42,083 bases of DNA, from assembly GCA_017433905.1 (NCBI GenBank), contig JAFRGI010000009.1, positions 1 to 42,083 on the forward strand, written 5' to 3'. This document shows, in pieces, positions 32,173 through 40,293 of this stretch. Both the position numbers and the translations under genes were made by a program. The notes under the pieces are model-generated. The model had not been told where the DNA came from. It saw nothing but the letters and a program-made list of their open reading frames with translations, and made no database searches. The stretch is from Ruminococcus sp. GTDB lineage: Bacteria > Bacillota > Clostridia > Oscillospirales > Acutalibacteraceae. Each line of letters begins with the position of its first letter. Position 1 is the stretch's first letter.

Positions 32173-33010
32173 ACTGGTTTTATTTGATATATACAACGGG
32201 ATTGTCAAAAGATGGAGATATGTGCTTTTGTTTTTCCTGGTGACGTTGATGACAAATGTTATTCTGTATATCAAGTGGCAGAATCTCGGCGTTGACATTC
32301 CGGAAGCGCTCAGCGAACGATTAACGTTCGGAGATTATATCCTGTACCCGATGGCAGGAATAAGGGAATATGTGCCGGATAGCGGTATGCCGATTGTTGT
32401 ACCGGCATTATGGCTGTTTATTGTTTTGCTAACGGCGTATGTCACGCTTCATTATGCTGATGATGATTTACACGGTTTTGGCGTCAATACCTTGGTGTTG
32501 TCCCAAAAACGAATATACTGGTGGTTGTCAAAATGCTGCTGGTTGTTTTGCAGTATCTTGGTTTATGTTGCCGTGATGTGTGTGTCATCATTGTTATTTG
32601 TCTGGATTTCGGGCGGCGTTATTTCTACACAGATCTCTCAGACCATGCCGCAAATTCTGGAGCTTAACCCGCGAGAGCTAGTTGATGCGCCGTGGGATAT
32701 CACGGGAGCCTTGTGTTTGTTTCCGCTGACAGTCTTTGCGGTTTGTCTGATCCAGACGCTGTTGTCTCTTTATATCAGACCCCTGTTAAGCTTTGTGGTT
32801 TCGGCGGTTATACTGCTGATGTCAGCGTATGCTCAGAACCCGTGGCTTATCGGAAATTACGCTATGACCGTCAGAACGGATATCTTCGTTGAGCATACCC
32901 CGGTCAGCGTAAGCGCCGGCTTGATGATCGTTCCCTTGATATGTGTGGCAGCGGTTGCTTGCGGTGTGTTTAGAATCAATCGTATGGATATCATCAACAG
33001 GGAGGCGTAG
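32156..33010 (+). CDS. ABC-2 type exporter permease, second subunit, copy A
   Basis: This 284-residue permease has about six membrane helices and is followed by the truncated ATPase. It is a clear paralogue of the gene at 33327: the first 35 residues, the central HYADDDLHGFG to VMCVSSLLFVW stretch and the last 40 (VRTDIFVEHTPVSV onwards) are nearly identical. The two differ in the loop near residue 68-80, where this copy has five more residues, and in the MPQILELNPRELVDAPW loop. Both frames are intact, so both may be used, possibly as alternative or paired subunits. The ATG overlaps the upstream gene. Confidence 0.75.
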   Translation: MMTFFKLVLFDIYNGIVKRWRYVLLFFLVTLMTNVILYIKWQNLGVDIPEALSERLTFGDYILYPMAGIREYVPDSGMPIVVPALWLFIVLLTAYVTLHYADDDLHGFGVNTLVLSQKRIYWWLSKCCWLFCSILVYVAVMCVSSLLFVWISGGVISTQISQTMPQILELNPRELVDAPWDITGALCLFPLTVFAVCLIQTLLSLYIRPLLSFVVSAVILLMSAYAQNPWLIGNYAMTVRTDIFVEHTPVSVSAGLMIVPLICVAAVACGVFRINRMDIINREA

Positions 33011-33013
33011 GTT

Positions 33014-33343
33014 ATGCAAATTCAATGGAATCCGGTCATCAAACGGAATACCGTGATTGATCAAATCTCTCTCAGGCTGGAGTCGGGAAACGTTACGGGC
33101 TTTAAGGGCATCAACGGCTCGGGTAAAACCATGCTGATGCGGTTGATTGCGGGTCTCATAAAAACGATGGCGGGAGAAGTGGTGATAGACAGACTACAGT
33201 TGGGGAAGGATATGTTATTGAGCATATTCGAGCGGCTCGCCACCCAACGGTTTGGTTGCGGAGGCGACGCTGTTGGTGATTTTTTTGGGGGAGCAGGAGT
33301 CGTCGTGACGGCTGTCAGAGGGAAGCATGATGACGTTTTTTAA
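33014..33343 (+). pseudogene. Truncated ABC ATPase fused to a permease-1 tail
   Basis: The frame begins like the intact ATPase at 34170 (MQI, then RNTVIDQISLRLESGNVTG) and keeps the Walker A GINGSGKT. At about residue 66 it runs across the duplication junction into permease-1 3' sequence, first out of frame and then, after an indel, back in the permease frame (ending GVVVTAVRGKHDDVF). Walker B, the signature LSGGQ-like region and the His switch are all missing, so it cannot be an ATPase. A 9-bp deletion near the start also separates it from the intact copy. It keeps a good ribosome site (GGAGG) and may still be translated, overlapping the next permease start. Confidence 0.82.
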
Positions 33344-34166
33344 ACTGGTTTTATTTGATATATACAACGGGATTGTCAAAAAATGGAAATATGCAATTCT
33401 GTTTTTTCTGGTGACGCTGATGACAAATGTTATTCTGTATATTCTGTGGCAGGATCTCGGCGTTGACATTCCGGAAGTGCTCAGCGAGCGATTAACGTTC
33501 GGAGATTATATCCTGTATCCGATAGCAGGAATGGGAAGTGGCGGAGCGCCTGTTTTACCGGTGTTATGGTTGTCTGTTGTTTTGTTAACGGCATATGTCA
33601 CGCTTCATTATGCTGATGATGATTTACACGGTTTTGGAGTCAAGACGTTGGTATTGTCCAAAAAACGAACATACTGGTGGTTGTCAAAATGCTGTTGGCT
33701 GTTTTGCAGTGTATTGGTTTATTTTGCCGTAATGTGTGTGTCATCATTATTGTTTGTCTGGCTTTCGGGCGGCGTTGTTTCTACACAGATCACTCATGCC
33801 ATGCCGATAATTCTGGATATCAGCTCGAACGAGTTGGTTGTCGCGCCGTGGAATATCACGGGAGCCTTGTGGTTGTTTCTGCTGACAGTCTTTGCGGTTT
33901 GCCTGATTCAGACGGTGTTGTCTCTTTATATCAGACCTCTGTTAAGCTTTTTGGCTTCGATGGTTATGCTGTTGCTGTCGGCGTATGTTCAGGCCCCGTG
34001 GTTCATCGGGAATTTCGCTATGGCGGTCAGAACGGATATTTTCGTTGAGCATACCCCGGTCAGCGTAATCGCCGGCTTGATAATCGTTCCCGTGATATGT
34101 GCGGCAGCGATTGCTTGCGGTGTGTTTAGAATCAATCGTATGGATATCATCAACAGGGAGGCGTAG
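33327..34166 (+). CDS. ABC-2 type exporter permease, second subunit, copy B
   Basis: This 279-residue paralogue of the gene at 32156 is directly upstream of the intact ATPase. It has about six membrane helices. Relative to copy A it lacks five residues in the first outer loop (here AGMGSGGAPVLPV) and differs at scattered hydrophobic positions, while the stretches likely to touch the ATPase are kept. The start overlaps the end of the fused pseudogene, exactly as copy A overlaps permease 1, which shows how the duplication was formed. It is the better candidate for the working partner because of its place before the complete ATPase gene. Confidence 0.75.
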   Translation: MMTFFKLVLFDIYNGIVKKWKYAILFFLVTLMTNVILYILWQDLGVDIPEVLSERLTFGDYILYPIAGMGSGGAPVLPVLWLSVVLLTAYVTLHYADDDLHGFGVKTLVLSKKRTYWWLSKCCWLFCSVLVYFAVMCVSSLLFVWLSGGVVSTQITHAMPIILDISSNELVVAPWNITGALWLFLLTVFAVCLIQTVLSLYIRPLLSFLASMVMLLLSAYVQAPWFIGNFAMAVRTDIFVEHTPVSVIAGLIIVPVICAAAIACGVFRINRMDIINREA

Positions 34167-34169
34167 GTT

Positions 34170-34832
34170 ATGCAAATTGAATTGAATCGGGTCAGCAAAG
34201 TCATCAAACGGAATACTGTGATTGATCAAATCTCTCTCAGGCTGGAGTCGGGAAACGTTACGGGCATTAAGGGCGTCAACGGCTCAGGCAAAACCATGCT
34301 GATGCGGTTGATCGCGGGTCTCATAAAACCGACGGCGGGAGAAGTGGTGATAGACGGACAGCAACTGTGGAAGGATATTTCATTTCCGAAAAGTATTGGT
34401 CTGTTAATAGAAAACCCCGCTTTTCTTGACAGCTACAGCGGTTTTGATAATCTCAAGATCTTAGCCTCCATCAACGATGTGATCGGCGATGACAGAATCA
34501 AAGAGGTTCTCTCTGCGGTGGGACTGGAAACTGCCGGCAGGAAAAAGTATAAGGCTTATTCTCTGGGCATGAAGCAGCGCCTTGGTATTGCAGCAGCGAT
34601 CATGGAGTCCCCGGATCTCATCCTGTTGGATGAACCCACCAACGCGTTGGATTCCGACGGCGTTGAAATGGTGAAGGAGATTGTACGCAGGGAAAAAGAA
34701 CGGGGAGCGCTGGTAATTGTAGCCTGTCATGACGAAACCGTTATCAACGAAATGGCGGATGATATCATTTATTTGAGCGACGGCGTCGTCACAAAGACAG
34801 TACATAAACGGGAGTGCACAGATGAAGCGTAA
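34170..34832 (+). CDS. ABC exporter ATP-binding protein
   Basis: The 220-residue ATPase is complete: Walker A GVNGSGKT (about 36-43), Q-loop replaced by IGLLIENPAF (an E in the usual Q place, as in BcrA/lantibiotic-immunity type ATPases), signature YSLGMKQRLG, Walker B LILLDEPTNALD and switch His in ACHDE. It is of the type that pairs with separate ABC-2 permeases, as in bacitracin or lantibiotic resistance systems. The ribosome site GGAGG is 8 bp upstream, and the 3' end overlaps the next gene by 11 bp. The first ATPase copy at 33014 is dead, so this one must serve both permeases. Confidence 0.9.
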   Translation: MQIELNRVSKVIKRNTVIDQISLRLESGNVTGIKGVNGSGKTMLMRLIAGLIKPTAGEVVIDGQQLWKDISFPKSIGLLIENPAFLDSYSGFDNLKILASINDVIGDDRIKEVLSAVGLETAGRKKYKAYSLGMKQRLGIAAAIMESPDLILLDEPTNALDSDGVEMVKEIVRREKERGALVIVACHDETVINEMADDIIYLSDGVVTKTVHKRECTDEA

Positions 34833-35427
34833 AAAATGGATTGTGGGACTGGCAGTCTTTGTTTTAGTTGCCTCCGTTGCGGAAAGGATTGTATATGTTA
34901 ACGCGTCCGCCCGACAGGTTGTGGAGGAGCGTTACGATATGCATGAATGGGTTGATTTGGACGGCGCCTTTCATGATACAGCGAAAGAGCAAACGCAGGG
35001 ATACTCGGTTAGGGTCAATTCGGCGGAGCTGACGTCTTACAGTAATTATATTGCCCAATACAACGGAGACGATAATCTGATTCCGGAGAGTTCACGACCG
35101 GAAAAGATCATCGATGTGGAGGTAACGATCAAAAATACCGGTAACACCGACGGTCATGTTATGTTGTTTGGGTGGGGGCTGCAAACCGTTAATGACGAAT
35201 GGGTTCCGTGTGTGGAATTGTGGTCGCTATCGCAGCCGAATGTCGATGACAATGCAAAAAAAATGAACTTTGTTCTAAAGCCCGATTCGGAGTATACCAT
35301 GAGTATCCCGTACAAATCAAATGGCGGATACGAGCAGCTTTATCATACTTACCCGATCGAGGATCAGTACGGTTTGGTTGTATCCAGAGCGCCTGTCAAG
35401 AAAATCATCCATATTCCGTTAATTTGA
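34822..35427 (+). CDS. Membrane-anchored protein, last gene of the ABC operon
   Basis: The 201-residue product has an N-terminal helix (about 6-24) and an extracellular part that starts HEWVDLDGAF. It then contains a DUF-like beta sandwich with VEVTIKNTGNTDGHVML, the pattern of DUF5028/DUF4352-type outer domains. It looks like a shorter paralogue of the first gene of the operon, so the transporter genes are flanked by two related surface proteins. GGAG before the ATG lies within the ATPase gene. Role unknown; a ligand-binding or immunity partner is inferred from position. Confidence 0.62.
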   Translation: MKRKKWIVGLAVFVLVASVAERIVYVNASARQVVEERYDMHEWVDLDGAFHDTAKEQTQGYSVRVNSAELTSYSNYIAQYNGDDNLIPESSRPEKIIDVEVTIKNTGNTDGHVMLFGWGLQTVNDEWVPCVELWSLSQPNVDDNAKKMNFVLKPDSEYTMSIPYKSNGGYEQLYHTYPIEDQYGLVVSRAPVKKIIHIPLI

Positions 35428-35447
35428 GTAATACCGCTTTTATGTGT

Positions 35448-35502
35448 TGAAAAAAGAACAGAAGCCGGGTCAAAGCTGTTACGGTTTTGACCCGGCTTCT
35501 GT
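35448..35502 (-). terminator. Terminator of the metF-metH operon
   Basis: A perfect 17-bp stem (ACAGAAGCCGGGTCAAA, 35458-35474, with 35486-35502) is followed on the minus strand by TCTTTTTTC. It also lies after the ABC operon and may stop transcription from that side. Confidence 0.85.
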
Positions 35503-35509
35503 ACCGCTT

Positions 35510-37891
35510 TCACTGCCCAAATATGCGTTTGGCGGTGTCAACGCTTTCCTTGGCGTCGCGGCAGTAGTAATCCGCGCCGATTTTGGCGGCGTATTCCTCG
35601 GTGAGCACCGCGCCGCCGACCATAATTTTTACGCGGCAGGAGCCGTCGGGGTGCTGCAGCGCAGGAGTTTCGCGGAGCAGGCGGATGGTGTCCTCCATGC
35701 TCTTGAGGGTGGTGGTCATCAGGGCGGAAAGCCCGACTGCCGTGATGTTCTGCGCGACGGCAGTGTCGGCGATCAGCTGCGGATCCACATCCCGCCCGAG
35801 GTCGACCACGGTGTAGCCGTAGTTGTCGAGGAGGGTTTTGACGATGTTTTTTCCGATATCGTGAATGTCTCCCTTGACCGTGGCGAGGATGATTTTTCCC
35901 TTGCTCACGCTGCCGCCTCCGGTTTTGCCGAGGTGCTTTTTGATGACCTCAAAGCAGACCTGCGCCGTATTCGCGCTCTGGATCAGCTGCGGCAAAAAGA
36001 TTTTTTTATGTTCAAAATCCGCGCCCACCCGGTCGAGTGCGGGAATTAACCGTTCGTTGACGATCATCATGGCGTCCTCGTGTTCCAAAAGTCGTTCGGT
36101 CGCTGCCGCACCCTCGGATTTCAGTCCGCTGTAGACGGCGGTAAAGAGGTCGGTGTCCCCTTGCGGCTGTCGCACGGGCTGCGCGGGTGCATCGTTATAG
36201 GCAGCAACGAAATCCGCCGCATGACGGTCTATGCCTGCGAGCACGCGGTAGGCGCGCACCGCGCCGGTCATAGACGCAATATTCGGGTTCATGATCGGCA
36301 GATCCAGCCCTTCCTCGAGCGCCATGGTGAGAAAAACGCTGTTGACCAGCTCGCGGTTGGGCAGACCGAAGGAAATGTTGGACACCCCCAAACAGGTTTT
36401 GCAGCCCAACTCCGTTTTAACGCGGTGAAGCGCCGTCAGAGTTTCGCGGCAGGCGTCCTGTTCTGCCGAAACCGTCAGCGTCAGGCAGTCGATGTACACG
36501 TCGCGCCGGTCAATGCCGAGCGCCTCAGCGCGTTCCACGATTCGCCGGGCTATTGCAAACCGTCCCTCGGCAGTTTGGGGTATGCCGTTCTCGTCGAGCG
36601 TCAGGCCGACGACGGACGCACCGTATTTTTTTACCAGCGGAAGCACTGCGGACAGGCTTTTTTCCTCGCCGTTAACGGAGTTGACAATCGGCTTGCCGCA
36701 GTAGCGGCGCAGACCTGCCTCGAGTACTGTAGGCTTGGTGGAATCTATTTGCAGGGGGGCAGCGCAAACGCTCTGGATTTCCCGGAGCACACGCGTCATC
36801 ATCTGTTCTTCGTCGATCTCGGGATGACCGACATTGACGTCGAGGATCTCCGCACCGCCGTTGATTTGCTCCAGTGCCTGTGTCAGAATATAGTCGATGT
36901 TGTTGTCGAGAAGCGCCTGACGAAACACCTTTTTGCCCGTTGGGTTGATGCGCTCGCCGATGATGCGCGGTCCGTTTATTTCGACCACAACGCTTGCGCT
37001 GCACACGGCGGTGTCCGTGGTTTTGGGGCATGGCGTGTAGCGCCTGTCCGCGAGCATGCCGCGCAGCTTCGCAATATAATCGGGCGTGGTGCCGCAGCAG
37101 CCGCCGGCGATTTTCACGCCGTATGGCAGTAGCGCTGCCACACATGCCGCAAAGCGGTCGGGCAGGATGTTGTACGTGTTGCTGTTGGGATCCGGCAGTC
37201 CTGCGTTTGCCTTGACAATCAGCGGCAGATCGGTATATTTTGTCATTTCCATGACCACGGGTTCCAGCTCGTCGGGACCGAGAGAGCAGTTAACGCCCAG
37301 CGCGTCAACGCCGAGCCCGGTGGCGGTTAACGCGAACGCCGCAGGAGATACGCCGGTAAAGGTTCTGCCGTCGCGTTCAAAGGTCATGGTGGCGAGGATC
37401 GGCTTGTCTGTGTGCTCTCTGGCGGCGAGGATGGCTGCTTTCAGTTCCAGCAGATCGGTCATGGTCTCCAAGACAATCACATCCGCCGCGCTGCCTGCCT
37501 TCAGTTGCTCACAGAAATAGTCGTAAGCTCGGTCAAAGGTCATCGTTCCTGCGGGCTCGCAGAGCATGCCGACGGGACCTATATCCAGCGCAACCAGCGC
37601 CCTGCCGTCTGCGGCGGCATGGGCGTTTTGCATCGCTGCGCCGATGATTTTCGCAACGGAGAAGCCGCTGCCGTCGAGTTTGTAAGCGTTTGCGCCGAAG
37701 GTGTTGGCGTAGATGATATCCGCGCCGGCGTCGATGTACGCCCTGTGAAAGGACGTGATCAGCTCCGGTGCGGTGATATTCAGTGTTTCGGGAGAATGCT
37801 CATAGTGCGCGCCGCTTTTTTGGATCAGCGTACCCATCGCACCGTCGAGCAGGACAAAGTCTTTTTGATTGAGTAAGGTTTTAAAATCCAC
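35510..37891 (-). CDS. metH: Cobalamin-dependent methionine synthase, without activation domain
   Basis: The 793-residue protein has three of the four MetH units. These are the homocysteine methyltransferase (about 1-285, zinc Cys ligands in GVNCSLGP and GGCCGTTP), the pterin-binding domain (about 310-560, with NPTGKK and DINVGHPE-like stretches), and the cobalamin cap and binding domain (about 595-793, with GDIHDIGKN giving the cobalt-ligating His). The S-adenosylmethionine-dependent activation domain is missing and is supplied by the overlapping upstream gene. It starts at GTG 37891, with AAAGGGG 8 bp upstream and an 11-bp overlap. It methylates homocysteine with methyl-tetrahydrofolate made by MetF. 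Confidence 0.94.
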   Translation of the reverse strand: MDFKTLLNQKDFVLLDGAMGTLIQKSGAHYEHSPETLNITAPELITSFHRAYIDAGADIIYANTFGANAYKLDGSGFSVAKIIGAAMQNAHAAADGRALVALDIGPVGMLCEPAGTMTFDRAYDYFCEQLKAGSAADVIVLETMTDLLELKAAILAAREHTDKPILATMTFERDGRTFTGVSPAAFALTATGLGVDALGVNCSLGPDELEPVVMEMTKYTDLPLIVKANAGLPDPNSNTYNILPDRFAACVAALLPYGVKIAGGCCGTTPDYIAKLRGMLADRRYTPCPKTTDTAVCSASVVVEINGPRIIGERINPTGKKVFRQALLDNNIDYILTQALEQINGGAEILDVNVGHPEIDEEQMMTRVLREIQSVCAAPLQIDSTKPTVLEAGLRRYCGKPIVNSVNGEEKSLSAVLPLVKKYGASVVGLTLDENGIPQTAEGRFAIARRIVERAEALGIDRRDVYIDCLTLTVSAEQDACRETLTALHRVKTELGCKTCLGVSNISFGLPNRELVNSVFLTMALEEGLDLPIMNPNIASMTGAVRAYRVLAGIDRHAADFVAAYNDAPAQPVRQPQGDTDLFTAVYSGLKSEGAAATERLLEHEDAMMIVNERLIPALDRVGADFEHKKIFLPQLIQSANTAQVCFEVIKKHLGKTGGGSVSKGKIILATVKGDIHDIGKNIVKTLLDNYGYTVVDLGRDVDPQLIADTAVAQNITAVGLSALMTTTLKSMEDTIRLLRETPALQHPDGSCRVKIMVGGAVLTEEYAAKIGADYYCRDAKESVDTAKRIFGQ

Positions 37892-38525
37892 AGTGAGACC
37901 CCTTTCTTCGGTAAGCGCAGGTTTCGCGCAGGTTGCAGACCGCGCAGCCGCGTCTGCCGCGCGGCACGGGTTTGTCGGAAATACCGGCTGCCGCGGTGAT
38001 GGATTTGGAGGGCGTGAGTAATAAACTGTCGGTGGTGGTCAGTCCGATCTTGCGAGGAGCGTCGAGCAAACGCAAAAAATCGCGCTGCAGGCGGAGCGGA
38101 TAATCGCCGTAGCCGGGGCTGAAGCGGAAGGTGAAGTATGCGCGGGGCAGTTGTTGTGCCAGCAGTGCGTCTATTTCCGTGCATATCTGCTCGATCATCG
38201 CGCTCGCGAGCGCGTCGAGCACAACGGCGCGCGGCATGTCGGTCAGTTGACTGATGCGGATCAGCCGATCGACCTCTGCGCCGAGCGTGGCGCAGAGAAT
38301 CACTGCACGGTTGCAGCCCTCCAGATGCTTTGGCATATCGGTGCCGTGTGTCAGCATCTCACAAGGCAGCTCTGTAATTTTATACAGATATTTGGGTCTG
38401 GCGGCGCGCAGCAGCGCCGCCTCTGCTTCGTCCAGGAGCATGTTCATGCGCGAGTCGGGCACGACATGCGCGCCGCCCAGCCAGCGCAGTGCTTCCGCAC
38501 GATTGATGCGGTCAAGCTGTATCAT
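37881..38525 (-). CDS. Stand-alone MetH activation (reactivation) domain protein
   Basis: The 214-residue protein corresponds to the C-terminal activation domain of long MetH proteins, which binds S-adenosylmethionine and re-methylates oxidised cobalamin. Family marks are FRFSPGYGDYPL (about 147-158), TPSKSITAAAGIS (about 180) and a Cys-rich end, GCAVCNLRETCAYR, that is usual in clostridial stand-alone forms. It overlaps metF by 4 bp (ATGA) and metH by 11 bp, so all three are made together. The end cysteines could bind a metal; this is inference. Confidence 0.9.
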   Translation of the reverse strand: MIQLDRINRAEALRWLGGAHVVPDSRMNMLLDEAEAALLRAARPKYLYKITELPCEMLTHGTDMPKHLEGCNRAVILCATLGAEVDRLIRISQLTDMPRAVVLDALASAMIEQICTEIDALLAQQLPRAYFTFRFSPGYGDYPLRLQRDFLRLLDAPRKIGLTTTDSLLLTPSKSITAAAGISDKPVPRGRRGCAVCNLRETCAYRRKGSHCGF

Positions 38526-39385
38526 AAGAGACTCGAGACTGCTTCCGTGATACGGCGCGCCACATACGGGTTATTCATGGTGTAGAGATGAATGCCGTCG
38601 ACTCCGTTGGCGATCAGGTCAACAATTTGCTCGACCGCATAGGCAATGCCGGCATCGCGCAGGGCTTCTGGGCGGCTTTCGTAACGCTGCATGACCTTGC
38701 TGAACTTGGCAGGCAGACTTGCGCCGCAGAGCGAGACCATCCTTTCGATTTGAGCCCGGTTAGTGACGGGCATAATGCCGGCTTCGATCGGAACATTGAC
38801 GCCGGCGATCCGTGTGTGCTCGAGGAAGCGGTAAAAAAGTGAGTTGTCAAAAAAGAGCTGGCTGATCAGGTGTGTTGCGCCCGCGTCAACCTTTTTTTTG
38901 AGGTTAAGAATATCCTCCACCGCGTCCTTTGCTTCCAGATGTCCTTCGGGATAGCACGCGCCGGCAATGTCAAAGCCGCCCTGCCGGGTGATGTAGGCGC
39001 AAAGCTCGGAGGCATAGCGGAAATCGCACTGCGGCCGAACTCCCTTTGTATAGTCGCCGCGCAGGGCAAGAATGTTTTCAATATGGTGCGCGCGAAAGTC
39101 TGCAAGCGTCGCGTCGATATCGGTACGCGTACTGTTGACGCAGGTTAGATGTGCAACGGATTCCACGCCGAGATCGTTTTTGATTTTGGAAGCGATCTCG
39201 CAGGTGCGGCTGTGGCCGCCTGATCCGCCGGCGCCGTAGGTAACGCTTACAAAGTCAGGGCGGAGCATACAGATTTCTTCCAGCTTGCCGTAGACAGACT
39301 CGATCGGCGATGTCTTTTTCGGCGGAAATACTTCAAAAGAAAAAACAGTTTTTTGTTTGTTTTCAAACAGAGATGTAATTTTCAT
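38522..39385 (-). CDS. metF: Methylenetetrahydrofolate reductase
   Basis: The 287-residue TIM-barrel flavoenzyme reduces 5,10-methylene-THF to 5-methyl-THF, the methyl donor for the MetH encoded downstream. Typical features are SFEVFPPK near the start (with the catalytic Glu), SVTYGAGGSGG, HLTCVNSTR and LRGDYTKG. The start was set at 39385 (MKITSLF), with AAGGGA 7 bp upstream. The longest frame, starting at 39577, crosses the promoter and is not coding at its N terminus. First gene of the operon; the leader is only about 30 nt, leaving no room for a SAM or B12 riboswitch. Confidence 0.94.
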   Translation of the reverse strand: MKITSLFENKQKTVFSFEVFPPKKTSPIESVYGKLEEICMLRPDFVSVTYGAGGSGGHSRTCEIASKIKNDLGVESVAHLTCVNSTRTDIDATLADFRAHHIENILALRGDYTKGVRPQCDFRYASELCAYITRQGGFDIAGACYPEGHLEAKDAVEDILNLKKKVDAGATHLISQLFFDNSLFYRFLEHTRIAGVNVPIEAGIMPVTNRAQIERMVSLCGASLPAKFSKVMQRYESRPEALRDAGIAYAVEQIVDLIANGVDGIHLYTMNNPYVARRITEAVSSLL

Positions 39386-39422
39386 ATCAGGTCCCTTATC
39401 TGTGATGATTTGTTTTCCATAC

Positions 39423-39451
39423 ATTATATCACTTTTGCGAAAAGAACACAA
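39423..39451 (-). promoter_or_regulatory. Promoter of the metF operon
   Basis: On the minus strand TTGTGT (39451-39446) and TATAAT (39428-39423) are 17 bp apart. A short inverted repeat, GCGGTT-AA-AACCGC (39470-39483), lies 19 bp upstream of the -35 and could be an operator. I see nothing else in 39484-39700. Confidence 0.65.
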
Positions 39452-39704
39452 GTCTTTCGTTGTGACTGTGCGGTTAAAACCGCCGGAAGCGTTCTTACAT
39501 AATATCATAATTACAAGAAGAACCGTTAGGAAAAGGATTTGCCAATGCTGCCAAATCAGGCGGAGGTTATTCGGCAATATTGCTGCAGTATAGTTTGCGG
39601 AATGGTTATTATGACATAAAAGTAGTCGTAATGCACAAAATACAACGAATGTTATTGTTGATTATAAACATATGTCTGATTTGAAAAAAATATGCAAAAT
39701 AATA

Positions 39705-39733
39705 TTGACTTTTTTCGCGTTCGGGTGTATCAT
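39705..39733 (+). promoter_or_regulatory. Promoter of the secreted protein gene at 39796
   Basis: TTGACT (39705-39710) and TATCAT (39728-39733) are 17 bp apart, identical in both boxes and spacing to the promoter at 29359-29387. Confidence 0.7.
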
Positions 39734-39795
39734 AAGCACGTACTCAAATGTGAGTGCAAAAAACAAAAAAGCAAAATTCAAAACAAAAAGAGAAA

Positions 39796-40230
39796 ATGAG
39801 AAAGACATCTTTGAAAACCAGAATCATGAGCATTGTAGCTGCAGCAGTTATGACCTGCTCCGTAGCAGCAGTCAGCATGGCTTCCGCTTCCGCTGCATCT
39901 GTTGACACACAGTCCGTTGGTATGGCAAACAAAACATATACCGGATTTGGCGTTACATCCAGTGTTGAGTCTAAGGAAGGTTCTTATCTCGCTGCATGGG
40001 TATGGGATGAGAACGGCAACGGCGAATTTGTGAAGGCAAACTACCACCACTATGGATCTAAGATTGACTTTGGTTTCTGTGGTAACTATGTAGGCGCTAT
40101 TTTCGTACGTGTTAAGGGATACGCAGAGCCCAACTGGAACAATGGAAGCATCATGGCTCAGAGCCGCAATTACAGTGTTAACGAGCTTAAAGAGTACAAT
40201 CATGTAGCTACGCTTCACCTCGGCATCTAA
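39796..40230 (+). CDS. Small secreted protein of unknown function
   Basis: The 144-residue protein begins with a clear signal peptide (MRKTSLKTRIMSIVAAAV to about residue 34, ending ASASAAS). The mature part of about 110 residues has EGSYLAAWVWDENGNGEF, NYVGAIFVRVKG and a short His-containing end (HVATLHLGI). It looks like a small beta protein with a single cysteine (in DFGFCGNY), so no disulfide ladder. No family is recognised. The ribosome site is weak (AAAAGAG). It has its own promoter and shares the terminator at 40261 with the convergent membrane gene. Confidence 0.72.
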   Translation: MRKTSLKTRIMSIVAAAVMTCSVAAVSMASASAASVDTQSVGMANKTYTGFGVTSSVESKEGSYLAAWVWDENGNGEFVKANYHHYGSKIDFGFCGNYVGAIFVRVKGYAEPNWNNGSIMAQSRNYSVNELKEYNHVATLHLGI

Positions 40231-40260
40231 TTGTAATATCGATTAACTTTTTCTTAAGCC

Positions 40261-40293
40261 AAAAAAACGCTCACCTTGTGTGAGCGTTTTTTT
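40261..40293. terminator. Bidirectional terminator
   Basis: AAAAAAACGCTCAC (40261-40274), loop CTTGT and the exact complement GTGAGCGTTTTTTT (40280-40293) give A and T tracts on both sides. It ends the secreted-protein gene on the plus strand and overlaps the stop codon region of the minus-strand gene. Confidence 0.9.

Larger units (their letters stand above)
32054..34380 (+). repeat. Tandem 1.17-kb duplication: permease-1 tail, permease 2, ATPase head
   Basis: Sequence starting GAGCATAT at 32054 recurs at 33220, and the match continues through permease 2 and the first 200 bp of the ATPase gene (to about 33213 in copy one and 34378 in copy two). Period is 1166-1171 bp depending on small indels. 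The join at 33214-33220 links the interior of the ATPase gene to the end of permease 1. Divergence between copies is moderate, so the event is not recent. Confidence 0.85.

Noticed and set aside
39386-39700. SAM, B12 or T-box riboswitch before metF
   Set aside because: The promoter lies only about 40 bp from the start codon, so the leader is too short, and no conserved core is seen upstream.
39672-39905. A 77-codon frame over the promoter of the secreted protein gene
   Set aside because: It starts upstream of a good promoter, has no ribosome site and overlaps the signal-peptide gene in another frame.
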